Assembly (NCBI GenBank): GCA_933207985.1
Contig: OW240920.1
Coordinates: 150,056,846-150,120,845 of the forward strand
Length of the DNA stretch: 64,000 bases
Source: Pelobates cultripes
Taxonomy: Eukaryota > Chordata > Amphibia > Anura > Pelobatidae
Direction: 5' to 3'
Shown here piece by piece: positions 49,924 to 60,561 of the stretch (its first letter is position 1; each line of letters begins with the position of its first letter). The notes beneath the pieces were generated by a model, which saw nothing but the letters and a program-made list of their open reading frames with translations, ran no database searches and was not told the origin of the DNA. A program made the translations under genes and the position numbers.

Positions 49924-51177
49924 TGTTACAAAATGCCTTTTGTAACTGTTCCTTTACATGACAAATTGCCCTGCTTCCCTGGATTATGGAGGAGCCTATT
50001 TGCCAGCCTCCTCCCCAATGACTATGGACCGGTGTGTATGGCCCTTTAAGAACAGTCTGTGAGCATATTGGGGCTTATGGACTTTTTATGGGACTGGTGC
50101 TGGCCCTTTAAGCACATTTTTGGGACATAGAAAAAATTGGGACAATGCCCCTTTAAGCCTGTGTCCCCAGACTTGTTGGGGACACTGCCCCTTTAAGCCT
50201 GTGTCCCCAGACTTGTTAAAAGTACTTTGTTCCTGGCTAATTCCCACTTGGTTCAGTAAATGGGGCTTACTAAACCAAGTACCACATGGGCGGACCACCC
50301 AGAAGTGGAAGTATGCAGGCAATTTACCTCCCAGGCTGGGAGCCTGCTGTAGGTAAATTGCCGAATGCTGGGTGGCCGCCGTTCGCACAAACGAACATGT
50401 GGCGGCGCCATCTTTATTCATTCAAATACGGTCAGCGGTGTGTGCAGCCAAATTCATGGAACTAAAATCTGGTGCACATTTCCGCGAACACCGCTGACCT
50501 GTACCTTCTCCCATACTGAACTTTCAGCCGCAGAGATTAAGTCCCATTCGGGACCCATTTTTTTCAGCCTGAAATAGACCGACCGCACAGCCCAAATCTA
50601 TCGAACTGTTTTAAAGTTATAGTACATGTATAAAAACTGTATTTTTCCTGCCTGTGATTATTATGTTAACCATTGTGTACCATAATTAAATCACAGGCAG
50701 AGGGGGAGGATTTTGTGTGTAATTGCTGGGAGTGTTTTCTGCAATTTACGTGTGTTATTGGTTGTTCTGTAAAACCCTGTGGGTGGTCCTACGTAAGGAA
50801 AACCTGCATAAAAGAAGGCCCTTTGGGTGCCAATAAAACAGAATGACTTGACCCTCTAACTTGCAGCCTTGACTCATGTTTGTAGGGAACAGCTATAATC
50901 ACTACAGGGATTGCTATGCTCTTCATACTCCATTAGCCACTGAGCTCTTGTTCCTGATCCTGCTTTGCTCTACAGAAGGAAGAGGTTCACCTACTGGAAC
51001 CTGGAGCTTGGTCATAGGTCCAGGGTGGATAGCAGACGTCGAGATCCTAGCCCAGCAGTGGCGGTTCGTGGAGTCTGCAGTGCTTATAGTGTCTATGGTG
51101 CTGATGGTCCTTTGGTGAGCGCTAGGAGCATCCTTTCTATGGTCCAACTTCGAGCCAGCCTGGAGGCAACCGTAACA
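49924..51177 (+). repeat. Solo LTR J
   Basis: 1254 bp, TGTTACAAAATGCC to GCAACCGTAACA, with ACCGG on both sides (49919-49923 and 51178-51182). Stem-loop at 50433-50496; CCAATAAAACAG near 50831. Confidence 0.9.
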
Positions 51178-51828
51178 ACCGGTTTCTCCCCCTTTGAGCT
51201 ATTGTATGGGAGGTGGAGCGCTGGAAGGGAGAAGCAGAGTCCAGAAGGAATGCCTATCATCCATCAACCTGAGCGTTATTTTGAGGGGAGATCAGGGAGG
51301 TGATGAGGTGTCCAACAACACCAAGGACCTAAAGAAGCTCCCTTCTACAAAGCTCCTAGAAACCATTATTTGGTACTAAACAGTCTGGAACTCTGTGTCG
51401 GATGGGAAGATGGTCATGGCCCGGCCAAAGTTCAACTAGTGATTACTCAGGCTAGACACCTCCAGTCCAAGCGCTTTTTGGACAGTTTGCACCTCTAAAC
51501 CAGAGCTCTCTGGGGATGTACAGCTCTTGGGGATAACTTATTGGTGTCCTGGTGTCTATTCATTAACTAAGTTAACCTGCCTGTGATTGAATTATGTCCC
51601 AGGCAGCAAGGCACCGGGGTGGGATTGTATTGTTTGGTTTGATGACCCCTGGTTGAGAATATTTGTATAAATATGTGCGAATTCCTGAATAAAGTGTGTC
51701 TGTTTTACCCTTCATCAAGCCACAGCTAACGCTTGGAAACTGAGCTATAATCACTGGAGCTGATCTGTTCCAGAGGAAAGGGGATATTTAGAGGAGATAC
51801 TCACTCTGATTATAGGAGTTCCGTCACA
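51178..51828 (+). pseudogene. Element I, integrase end and right flank/LTR
   Basis: STGFSPFELLYGRW and PEGMPIIHQPE end the coding part. From about 51265 the sequence matches 47140-48816 (minus the LINE) and ends TTCCGTCACA. Confidence 0.6.
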
Positions 51829-52119
51829 TAGGCTAACCAAGACTATGCAGTTTCTTATATCATAGAGCTTGGTGTCATGCCAATCCTATGTCGGTTTATT
51901 AGAAGAACATGATGCCTGGGGTACAGACGTTGCTGGATGGGTTTATTAGAAGGACAGGATGCCTGCAATCCAGTCGTTATTGGGTGGGTTAATAGGAAGG
52001 AGATGAGGCCAGGTGTTCAGCCGTTACTGGGTGGATTTACTGATTTAAACTTGGACTGCAGGTTCTGGTGTCTTTTTAGCTTTGCATTGTTGCTCTTCTA
52101 ACTGGTGTCTGTTCTCCAG

Positions 52120-52159
52120 GAATCGTCAAGCCGGCCATTCACAGCAGAGGATGCACAGG
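52120..52159 (+). CDS. GRIPAP1: GRIPAP1 exon g
   Basis: 40 bp, ESSSRPFTAEDAQ plus one base. Acceptor CTGTTCTCCAG, donor GTGAGT. Phase agrees with both neighbours. Confidence 0.7.
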
Positions 52160-52479
52160 GTGAGTTACTGGTTCTAAACCTCTATGCACGGACATAGTGT
52201 CAGATTGCCACAGTGCTTCCTGTGTATAGTGTTCTACTGATATTAATGCATGTGAGGTCCAACTTGTGCCATTACTTCCTGTGCGTGGGAGCCCGTTTGT
52301 TTGTGGAATTTCCACAATTGGATTGCATGGTTACATGGGTTAGATGATGCTTTAGACTGCAATTTAAAGAGTCATTTTGCTTGAAGAGAATGTAAGCCAT
52401 TTTACTTACTAATTTACCTGATCCGAATTGGTTTGTGCCCCATCGCTGCTCCTTCTCAGTCTTTGTGTGTTTTTCATAG

Positions 52480-52550
52480 GATGGACCCTGAAATTAGAAG
52501 CACAGACTGAGGAAAACCGGCTATTAAGAGAAGAATTAAAGGGCTTGCAG
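52480..52550 (+). CDS. GRIPAP1: GRIPAP1 exon h
   Basis: 71 bp, (G)WTLKLEAQTEENRLLREELK then GLQ, matching the human VELKWEMEKEEKRLLWEQLQ region in layout. Acceptor TTTTTCATAG, donor GTAAGT. Confidence 0.85.
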
Positions 52551-52669
52551 GTAAGTGTCACATTCAGTGCCTTGTATGGCTGTGTATTAGACAAACCTTC
52601 TATTTGATGCAGGTAAGTGTCACATTCAGTGCCTTGTATGGCTCTGTATTAGGCAAACCTTCTATTTGA
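52546..52669. repeat. 62-bp tandem duplication carrying the exon h donor
   Basis: TGCAGGTAAGTGTCACATTC and the next ~42 bp are present twice in direct repeat (starting 52546 and 52608). The second copy keeps a perfect GTAAGT donor at 52613. Confidence 0.9.
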
Positions 52670-52768
52670 GAAGCATTTCATGGGTGAATGAGGGGTAACC
52701 GGTGCCTCCAGCGGAACGTTTGCCATTATTGAGCCGCTCTGCTCTGACACAGTGTTTATTTCAAATAG

Positions 52769-52804
52769 GGGAAGATTTCCAAGGTGGAAGAGGAGAATGC
52801 AAAG
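52769..52804 (+). CDS. GRIPAP1: GRIPAP1 exon i (36 bp)
   Basis: GKISKVEEENAK; acceptor TATTTCAAATAG, donor GTAAGT; phase 0 at both ends. Confidence 0.8.
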
Positions 52805-52883
52805 GTAAGTGTGCTTCTATAGAGGGTGTGACTGCGCTGGCTGTCCTACAATATCTGATCAATATGTTTCCTTCACATTGCAG

Positions 52884-52915
52884 GTTGTGGAGAAATTAAA
52901 GAAGAAGCAGGAGAG
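52884..52915 (+). CDS. GRIPAP1: GRIPAP1 exon j (32 bp)
   Basis: VVEKLKKKQE plus two bases, matching human SEKLKKKQES. Acceptor CTTCACATTGCAG, donor GTTTGT (weak). Confidence 0.85.
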
Positions 52916-53254
52916 GTTTGTACCCTATTTTCCTCTTTCATTCTCTTGATACCACAAGGAGAATCATTCACATCATGTTCAGTCACTGTAATTCCATGAT
53001 TCTGTCTGCATACTCTGCATTGTGGGATTGTCGGCCATTTACATGTAATGCCTGATTGTGCCTTCACAGCTTCACATGTAAAAGAATCTAATAAGCTGTG
53101 CGTTCCCCCCATAACATTAGCATTGGAGTTTTGAATGGTAATAAGTGGCTCTATTGTTAGCAACAAGGCTAATAATGAGATGATGGCTCTGCACCGTTGA
53201 TAAATAGCTCCCATGTCTAGCTGTAGACCAATGAATGGCTTCTGTGTCAATGGA

Positions 53255-53624
53255 TTAAAGGACCACTCTAGGCACCCAGACCACTTCAGCTTAATGAAGT
53301 GGTCTGGGTGCCAGGTCCCTCTAGGATTAACCCTTTTTTTTTTATAAACATAGTTTATATTGGCAGCCGCTAGAGGCGCTTGCGTGATTCTCACTGTGAA
53401 AATCACAGTGAGAACACACAAGCGTCCATAGGAAAGCATTGTAAATGCTTTCCTATGATACCGGCTAAATGCGCGCGCAGCTTCTGCCGAGGAGGAGGAG
53501 AGCTCCCCGCCCGGCACTGTAAAAATGGTAAGTTTTAACCCCTTTCCTCTCCCCAGAGCCGGGCGGGAGGGGGTCCCTGGGGGCACCCTCAGGGCACTAT
53601 AGTGGCACTATAGTAGTCCTTTAA
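53255..53624. mobile_element. TTAA-flanked MITE
   Basis: 370 bp between TTAA sites, with imperfect terminal inverted repeats (TTAAAGGACCACTCTAG and CTATAGTAGTCCTTTAA). It contains a strong internal hairpin (GGCACCCAGACCACTTCA and its complement, about 53271-53312). TTAA targets suggest piggyBac mobilisation. No coding content. Confidence 0.75.
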
Positions 53625-54021
53625 TATTGAAATAATCTCACAACAAACAGTTACTGCACCTGGGTATTTCTGTGGGGACTTGAGGGGCAGAGGCCAGCGG
53701 CGCTCTGCCCTGATGCCAGCGCTTCTGGGGTGAGGGGGGTGCAGTCCAGTCCTGTAACAAGGGGGTCGGTAGGGCAGAGGCCAGCGGCGCTCTGCCCTGA
53801 TGCCAGCTCTTCCGCTGGTATAGCCTGCAGGACATCAGGCTCTGGACAAGGGACAAAGGGAGGGCAGAGGCCAACTGCACTCTGCCCAGCTGCCAGCTCT
53901 TCTGCTGGGGTGCTTGGCACATAATCTGGCTCAGTAGCCAGGGAAACATGGGGGTCAGTGGGGGTTAATATCTCCTCTGTTAACCCTGGGGCCAAGTTCG
54001 GAGTTAGCTGGGGAGGGGAGA

Positions 54022-55121
54022 TGTGGCGGAACCAACCTCGCCACTGTACACTGGAGAAGCCTGGTTGCTCGCCTGCTCCCTTTAGATTATGGCTCAGCAG
54101 TTCAGAGCTGTTATTTTCCCTGCTGAAAGGTTTATTCGTGCCTTTCTGCCAGGGTGTTCGGTAGATTCCATCTACCGAACAAACTACTGAACGATGGACC
54201 ACCTGGGAGCTGGAGTGTGCCGTCAATTGACCGCCCAGAAGCTGCGGTTAACCGCAGCTTAATTGATGAACGCTGGGTGGCCTTTGTTCGTCTGCCGAAC
54301 ACGTGGCAGCGGCCATTTTACCTCCCGAACGGCCAGCGGTGTTCAGCGCCCAAACTATGGAACTGAAAACGGACACTTATTGGCGCGAACACCGCTGAGC
54401 CGCCAGCCTCCTTACCTTCCCATTCGGTAAGCAGAACCGAATGACTGTTCATTCGGTAGTTTCGCCGGATGAACAGCATCCCCCAGATAGCTAAGCCATG
54501 GAGCCTATTCGTGTAACGAAAGACTATGGGAAAGACTTTGGCTCCATGGCGATTGAACTGTATGTATGTGATCTGAGCGCCATTCGGTAGTAATGTGCGC
54601 TCAGATCTAAGCTATCTGGGGATATGTAGAATCTATATGTTTTATGTAATAAATGTGACTGTATGTAATTTTATGTCTTTTACTGTATTGTTACTGCCAT
54701 GTGTGTAATGGAGTTTTGTCTTTGGAGATAATTGTATTACTTCCCAATTATCTCCAGGACAGAGAGGAGGGATTGTGATGTAATTGTGGGAGTGTTTAAA
54801 GGTGCATGTATGTGATTGGCTAAGAGCCAATATGTTTACCAGTTTCCCATTTGGTCCCCTAGGGGAGTGTCCACCAGGTGGGAGACCTGCATAAAAGCCG
54901 GGCAGTTAGCTCCAGTAAAAGAGATTCTGCTTGACCCTCAAACGAAGTGTCGTCTCGTTATTGGGGGAATTGGATTGTATGCTGACTATCAGGAGTGTAA
55001 CCCTTTCGTATGGTTTTCCTGTTCGGATATTTCCAGTGTTACAGTAGCTGTCAGTGTATCTGGAAAGGGGAATATCGCCTAAACGTTTTTTAACCTCTGG
55101 TGAGCAAAACGGTCCGTTACA
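54022..55121 (+). repeat. Solo LTR K (F-related)
   Basis: 1100 bp, TGTGGCGGAACCAACC to CGGTCCGTTACA, with GGAGA on both sides (54017-54021 and 55122-55126). A perfect 12-bp inverted repeat lies at 54155-54181 and a stem-loop at 54334-54397. Its first 60 bp match the F LTR; the rest is D/H-like. Confidence 0.9.
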
Positions 55122-55384
55122 GGAGAATTGGCTTACCTCCTCCTCCTGATACTCCTGCGATGGTAGTTGGGGATCTGGACAGGCTGTCCAGCATCCCTGT
55201 GGGTCAGGCACAGAGACCACGGTCCCATCTGCGCCTTCTGGAAGATTGGTGTCTCCCCTCGGTAGGGTAAGCTGAATCACAGGCTGCCACTGGAGAGGGA
55301 GATCGACTGTCTCCACTCCCGTAACATTGTCCTGCTGCTGGAGAAAGAGACCAACGGTCTCTGTTCCTTGTAGGACACACTGCC

Positions 55385-56535
55385 ACCTGGCACCTCGACT
55401 GGGTACCTCCGTTGAAGGATGCTCCTAGCGCTTACAGAGGGCTCCAAGCGCTCCGCAGACACCACAACCACCGCAGATCCCACGAACCACCGCAGCTTGG
55501 TTGGGGTCTCGCCGTCTCCTACCCACCCTGGACCTACGACAAGGCTCCGGGCTCCAGTGGGTGAACCTCTCCTCTGAGAGAGGGAAACAGGAACAAGCTC
55601 TTAAAAGAGCTTAGAAGTGATTATCCAAGGGAGCATGCAGAGCATAGCAATCCCTTGTGGTGATATAGCAATTCCCCCAATAAGAGACAGGACTCTAGAT
55701 TGAGGGTGAAGAAGAACTCTGGTTTAATGACACACACTCTGCTTTTATGCAATTCTCTCATGCAAAAGAGACGCCCACAGACAATTATACAATACCCAAT
55801 CACACAATGGTTACATGCCACACATCTCTTCCCCTTAGCCTGAGAGGTAACCCAATTATCCGTTCATTTTAAAACATACTTTTTACCCAACTTTCATAAC
55901 TCTAAAACCATACATACAGTATTAATAAAAGTCACATATTATTAATCCGCACATTCCAAATACAAACATACCCAAAAATCATTCGAATCCGTTCAGCCGT
56001 TTGGGAGATACATATGTCACTTTTGACCGACCGCAAGCACATTTTCATGCCCAAAACCGTTCCATGGATTTGGGCTGTGCGGTCGGTCTATTTTACACTG
56101 AAAAAATGACTAAGTCCCACTCGAACAAGCGTTCGAATCCTTGAACGGGACTTAGTCTCCAGCCGCGGTGTGGAAGTAGAGTAGAATGTATGGGTCAGCG
56201 GTGTTCGTGCAATTGGGTAGCCGAAAACAGTTCCATAGATTTGGCTGCACACACCGCTGACCACGTTCGAATGAGTTAAAACAGCCGCCGCCACGTGTTC
56301 GGTATTCGAATGGCGGCCACTTCGACGACTTCGACACTTCGACTGCATACGAAGTGCCAGTTTAAAAGTACAAAATCCTTTCTTTGGGCATTAAAGTGCC
56401 AGGAACAGCAATATAAGCCTCAAGCATGCCCACATCAGTTCCTAGAATGGCAATACATCCCAGGGCCATAGTCGCAGGGCAGGAGGCTGGCAAACAGGCC
56501 CCTCCAAAAACCAGTGGCGAGGTTACTTTCGCCAC
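55385..56535 (-). repeat. LTR of element L
   Basis: On the minus strand it starts TGTGGCGAAAGTAACC. The left end (GCCACCTGGCACCTCGACTG) has lost the usual TGTAACGG tip and joins the Gag-like sequence directly, so a deletion removed the junction. Stem-loops at 56025-56088 and 56196-56259. Confidence 0.75.
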
Positions 56536-57985
56536 AAGAGATCCGATTCACCGCTAAACATTTGGCATGCTACAAAATTAGCTGACAAAACAGGGAATCC
56601 ATAGTGAGGGGTCATGGCTGAGTTCACCCAACATACAGTACATAGAACTGCTCAGCTTGTTTAGTAAGACTGTCTGCATTGAAGATCAGATCTCCATCTC
56701 TTCACCTTCAGCAGGGTAATCCGGCTCCTGTATTTTTAGTATAAACATATGCTTGTTGGGTTGTAGTTCTTATAATGCACTTTCTAGGGACTTCTTCCCT
56801 GTAGCTCATTGACACGAGCAGGAGCAAGCCCTTCCTGTAGGTTTTTCACTGACCGGCTGGAAGGTCACTTATTGGATCCTTCATCAGCCTTGTCGCACTC
56901 AGGCTCTTCTCGGCACAATCTCTCTCTGGCAACGTTTCTATCTAAATGGCGAAATTCGCATTGCTCTCTTCTCTGCACTTTTATTCCTATTTGCACCTTT
57001 TTTGACATGGCGCTTTTGTTGTGCATGGTGCAATGCATCAAACCACAGGATTGACCCAGGAGCTTGGTCCTATTTAAGCCTCTGTGCCCTCTCGTGATTT
57101 CAAGCCCTTAAGCTCATTATATTTGTTTGTGTTCTTCATTCCAGATTCATTTATTCTGGAATCCTGGATCCGGCTGCTTTATTTGACCTTGAGTATTGTC
57201 CTTAGTATTTTTTGTTTAATTGCCTGACAATGCAAGCTGATTCTGTCAGAGTGCTACGCTCGGCCGCTATAAAGTCCAGTAATATCCCGTTCTATTTCTC
57301 CTCCGTTACCTTGTTAGCTTACTGCCTGTATCTTGTGGAGGATTCTTCTAAGTCCTGATACCAGTTACAGCGATGAACTTCTTTAGCCATATATTCAGTT
57401 TGTGACATGGTTCCTGACAGGGCGAGCCTTGACACGTTAATAATCAGAAAACATTTACTTTTCTCTTCACTTTGTTTCACTGTTCAGGGCGATAGCTAGT
57501 TTGAGCCATCGATAGGAGGGCACCTGGTCAGGTTGGAATCCTGTGGATTATTGACGTTTAATGAAGCAAACATCATAAAGTAATGTGATGTGGGAGGCTC
57601 AACATTGATCTTGTAGAATAAGGCAAAATCTTAAACCCGGTTAGTAATGCAAACTGCGAGGAAGTGGCAAGCCAGCCTGGGGTGTCAGAAAACGAGTAGA
57701 ATATTGTTAACCCCAAAGTTCTGGATCCCAGATTCTATGAAATTTGTATCATTCCTCTCATCTCACATTTACTTCCTGCTCCCATTGCTCACTGTATACA
57801 AGTGTGTGTTCAGAAAAATAGACTGGCGAGGGGCCTATAGAAGAGATCTCTCCATTTTAATTAAAGGCATGGAGGCGAGGGAGGTGCTGGCTTCAATGAA
57901 AATCGCCTTCCTATCTCATGTTCCTTGTTATCTTGTTATAAAATGTTTTGTATAATGCCTTCTTTCTGTGTGTTCCCTGTCCAGC

Positions 57986-58033
57986 TACGTACAGCTGCAG
58001 ACTGATAAAGAGGCCCTGTACAATGACAGCAGG
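57986..58033 (+). CDS. GRIPAP1: GRIPAP1 exon k
   Basis: 48 bp, (S)YVQLQTDKEALYNDS plus AG, matching human CRLQTEKETLFNDSR. Acceptor TTCCCTGTCCAG, donor GTGAGA. The exon end and donor are repeated in the following intron. Confidence 0.9.
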
Positions 58034-58452
58034 TGAGATACCCTCCTCATGATCCCGGAAGCCCTTGATAATGACAGCAGGTGAGATACCCTCCCCTTAA
58101 CACTCCTGGTGATCCCGGTAGCCCTGTATAGTGACAGCAGGTGAGATACCCTCCCCTTAACACTCCTGATGATCCCTGTATAATGACAGCAGGTGAGATA
58201 CCCTCCCCCTTAACACTCCTGATGATCCCTGTAGCCTTGTATAATGACAGCAGGTGAGATACCCTCCCCTTAACACTCCTGGTGATCCCGGTAGCACTGT
58301 ATAATGACAGTAGGTGAGATACCCCCCCTTAACACTCCTGATGATCCCGGTAGCACTGTTTAATGACAGCAGGTGAGATACCCTCCCCTTAACCCTCCTG
58401 ATGATCCTGGTAGCCCTGTGTAATGACAGCAGGTGAGATACCCTCCCCTTAG
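58034..58452. repeat. Tandem array repeating the exon k end and donor site
   Basis: About seven intronic copies (period about 48-62 bp) of AATGACAGCAGGTGAGATAC plus CCTCCCCTTAACACTCCTG. Each copy carries the last 11 bases of exon k and its donor. Confidence 0.9.
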
Positions 58453-58622
58453 CGTTGACAGAATCTCCATAGGAAAGCATTAGGTCTCCCCAGCAGGCTG
58501 ACGTTGGCAGGGGAGGAGCATGGGCGGAGCCTGAACCACCGCCGAGGGACATCGGTGACGGATTCAGGTTAGTCACTGAAGGGGTTTTAACCCCTTTCCT
58601 GGCACTGGAGAATCCCTTTAAT
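58453..58622. mobile_element. Partial TTAA-type MITE
   Basis: CCATAGGAAAGCATTAGG and GGGGTTTTAACCCCTTTCCT resemble internal and terminal parts of the MITE at 53255; it ends near CCCTTTAA (58618). Its left end abuts the splice-site array. Confidence 0.55.
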
Positions 58623-59806
58623 TAGGGTGAACAGTGACCCCCTAGTGAACAGTATATGAACTAAAACTTCTTTCATTAAATGGAATACAGCATTGATACT
58701 TTTTATATACTATTCTAGTGTGAAGAAGTGTCTTTCTGTCTGTTCACCATCTCATTTACTGTTTTTTTTCCCCTTTTTTTTTCTTCTTTTTTTATGCGTA
58801 GGAAGATCACTGGCGATTTTTGTCTTTACGTTTAGGGCTGAAACCCCTCAGTCCTATGGTGGACCACCTTAAACATGATGGTTCTTAAACTTTTTTTTGA
58901 GGGTATAATTTTTTTCTACCCGCCCCGTAACCTTTCACCTTGTGCTCTCTGGTTTCTGTCCTCACTGCTACATAATGGCTCCCTGATTACATCAGTTGCA
59001 TGTCTGCGTGCTGGCTACTGTGCATGCACACATTTTGTATGATGTCTGTGTGGGAGGAGGCAGGAACATTCGAGTAGAACTCAGGTGACCTAACGGAAGA
59101 ATGCTGCAAACCTCCTTGGCTGTTTGATTGACAGCCAGGTGGGTGTTCCATAATTAATTTATAAAAATGCTGATTACTCATAGAACTTGGCACTTTTATA
59201 AACTGGGGTTAAACTAGGATACTCCTCACCCATAAAGCAGTTCAGCAAGCTGGAGTGCTTTTGCAGTGTGGAGTGGTCCTTAACTTGCTTTAGACATTTT
59301 TATCACCTCCTCTGTAAGTTGAACTTTAATTACAATCAGGATGTTCATCTGGGGTCTAGCAAGCTATTAACAGAGAAGGAGATAATAAATTCTAAAGTAA
59401 ACAAATTGTGTAATAAAGAAAGTGTAAACATTAGATGACTCTTTACAGTGTTTAGGAATGCTGGGTAAGTCACAGGTGTGATTAGGGCTGTATAAACAAA
59501 GTGATTTAACAACTAAATGGCAGAGAATTTAGCAGTGAAACTGCAGGGGCATGATGTATACACAAAACTTCTACACGGAATGAAAGTTGTTTGGTTTTTT
59601 TTTGGTGCCTATAATGGTGCATAAATGGTAGTCATTTTTATATGTTTCTGTCTCGTGCTCTCTGGTCTGTATTTTTATGTCCATTTTTAAACATTTCAGG
59701 TTATGTTTATAGGTGGTGGCATTTATACTGTGTTTTCCACACTATTCAGGGTAGATCTGACTTTCTCTTATATGTTTCACCTGATTTGATCTCTGGCCGA
59801 TTTAAG
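58623..59806. other. GRIPAP1 intron, rest
   Basis: About 59090-59285 is a diverged copy of the MITE-like repeat at 33340-33480. Apart from T-rich runs (58760-58800) nothing else is recognised. Confidence 0.5.
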
Positions 59807-59906
59807 GACAAAGATTGAGGAGATTCAGCAGAAGAAAGAGGAGGAAATGAAATCTCTGCAGGCGAAGAATCAGAAAATGCAGCAGGATTTGTTGGCAACT
59901 CAGCAG
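59807..59906 (+). CDS. GRIPAP1: GRIPAP1 exon l
   Basis: 100 bp, (R)TKIEEIQQKKEEEMKSLQAK then NQKMQQDLLATQQ, matching human NKIEELQQRKEADHKAQL. The acceptor (GGCCGATTTAAG) has a poor pyrimidine tract; donor GTTAGT. Confidence 0.85.
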
Positions 59907-59949
59907 GTTAGTTAAGGGTTAGTGGGAATTAGCAGGGCTTGGGGGAGGT

Positions 59950-60270
59950 TAAAGAGGGTATGTGTTGTTTACAGAGAGGTTGTGGTTGTAGGTCAGGGTA
60001 TGTGGTTACAGAGAGGTAGTGGTAGTAGGTGAGTGTATGTGGTGGTTACGGAGAGGTAGTGGTAGTAGGTGAGTGTATCTGATGGTTACGGAGAGGTAGT
60101 GGTAGTAGGTGAGTGTATGTGGAGGTTAGTAGAGGTTACTGTATGTGGTGGTTATGGAGAGGTAGTGGCAGTAGGTGAGTCTATGTGGTGGTTAGTAGAG
60201 GTTAGTGTATGTGGTGGTTATGGAGAGTTAGTGGTTGTAGGTGAGTGTATGTGGCGGTTAGTAGAGGTTA
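59950..60270. repeat. GTGG-rich minisatellite in a GRIPAP1 intron
   Basis: Irregular units of about 40-60 bp around GAGGTAGTGGTAGTAGGTGA and GTGTATGTGGTGGTTA. The small plus-strand frame here is an artefact. Confidence 0.85.
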
Positions 60271-60369
60271 GAGTCATGGTCTGTGTCTTTATCTCAACTT
60301 TTCATGAACACAAAAGGGTTCTAACAATAAATTGCTCCCATTTTCATCCCTGTGGGTTTTTTTCTGTAG

Positions 60370-60447
60370 AACTGCACTGAGTTAAAGGAGCAAGTTCTAA
60401 GTGTGAAGCAGGAGCATGAACGGGCCCTCCATGGACTGCAGGAGGAA
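60370..60447 (+). CDS. GRIPAP1: GRIPAP1 exon m
   Basis: 78 bp, NCTELKEQVLSVKQEHERAL then HGLQEE. Acceptor GTTTTTTTCTGTAG, donor GTAATT. Phase 0 at both ends; human counterpart [20 protein letters not shown]. Confidence 0.85.
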
Positions 60448-60561
60448 GTAATTAACCCTTTATTTCTCGTTTTCCTTTCTTTTCCTGGCCTATTGTGCTG
60501 AACTCTCCTGCTTCTCTGTGTTTGTCTCTTTGCTCTGTGTTCGGCTGCGTTCGGGGGGCAG

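Larger units (their letters stand above)
46819..52119. other. GRIPAP1 intron filled by a decayed gypsy element (I) and nested repeats
   Basis: A B-like gypsy occupies roughly 46990-51828. Similar flank/LTR segments lie at about 47140-48816 and 51265-51828 (both contain GAATAAAGTGTGTCTGTTTT and end ATCACA or GTCACA). Between them are gag and integrase fragments. A LINE lies in the left LTR-like segment and solo LTR J in the integrase. 51829-52119 shows nothing recognisable. The left end and target duplication of I could not be found. Confidence 0.7.
53640..56535 (-). mobile_element. Decayed non-autonomous element L (E/F type)
   Basis: Minus-strand Gag-like fragments (PQLTPNLAPGLTEEILTPTD and the AEELAAGQSAVGLCPPFVPC units at 53651-54010; QGTETVGLFLQQQD-like units at 55127-55383) match element E. 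The LTR follows at 55385-56535. The N-terminal part of the frame, the primer site and the other LTR are missing. The coding part is split by solo LTR K. Confidence 0.8.
52916..57985. other. Large GRIPAP1 intron with MITE and nested LTR elements
   Basis: Contains the MITE at 53255-53624, the reversed E/F-type element L (53640-56535) and solo LTR K. 56536-57985 has no convincing feature; about 57080-57417 ends TTCCTGACA and shows a promoter-like TATTTAAGCC, so it may be a decayed A-like LTR, but this is weak. Confidence 0.6.

Noticed and set aside
52873..53586. 237-residue minus-strand frame over a GRIPAP1 exon and the MITE
   Set aside because: Antisense to spliced exon j and made mainly of MITE and intron sequence; no domain.
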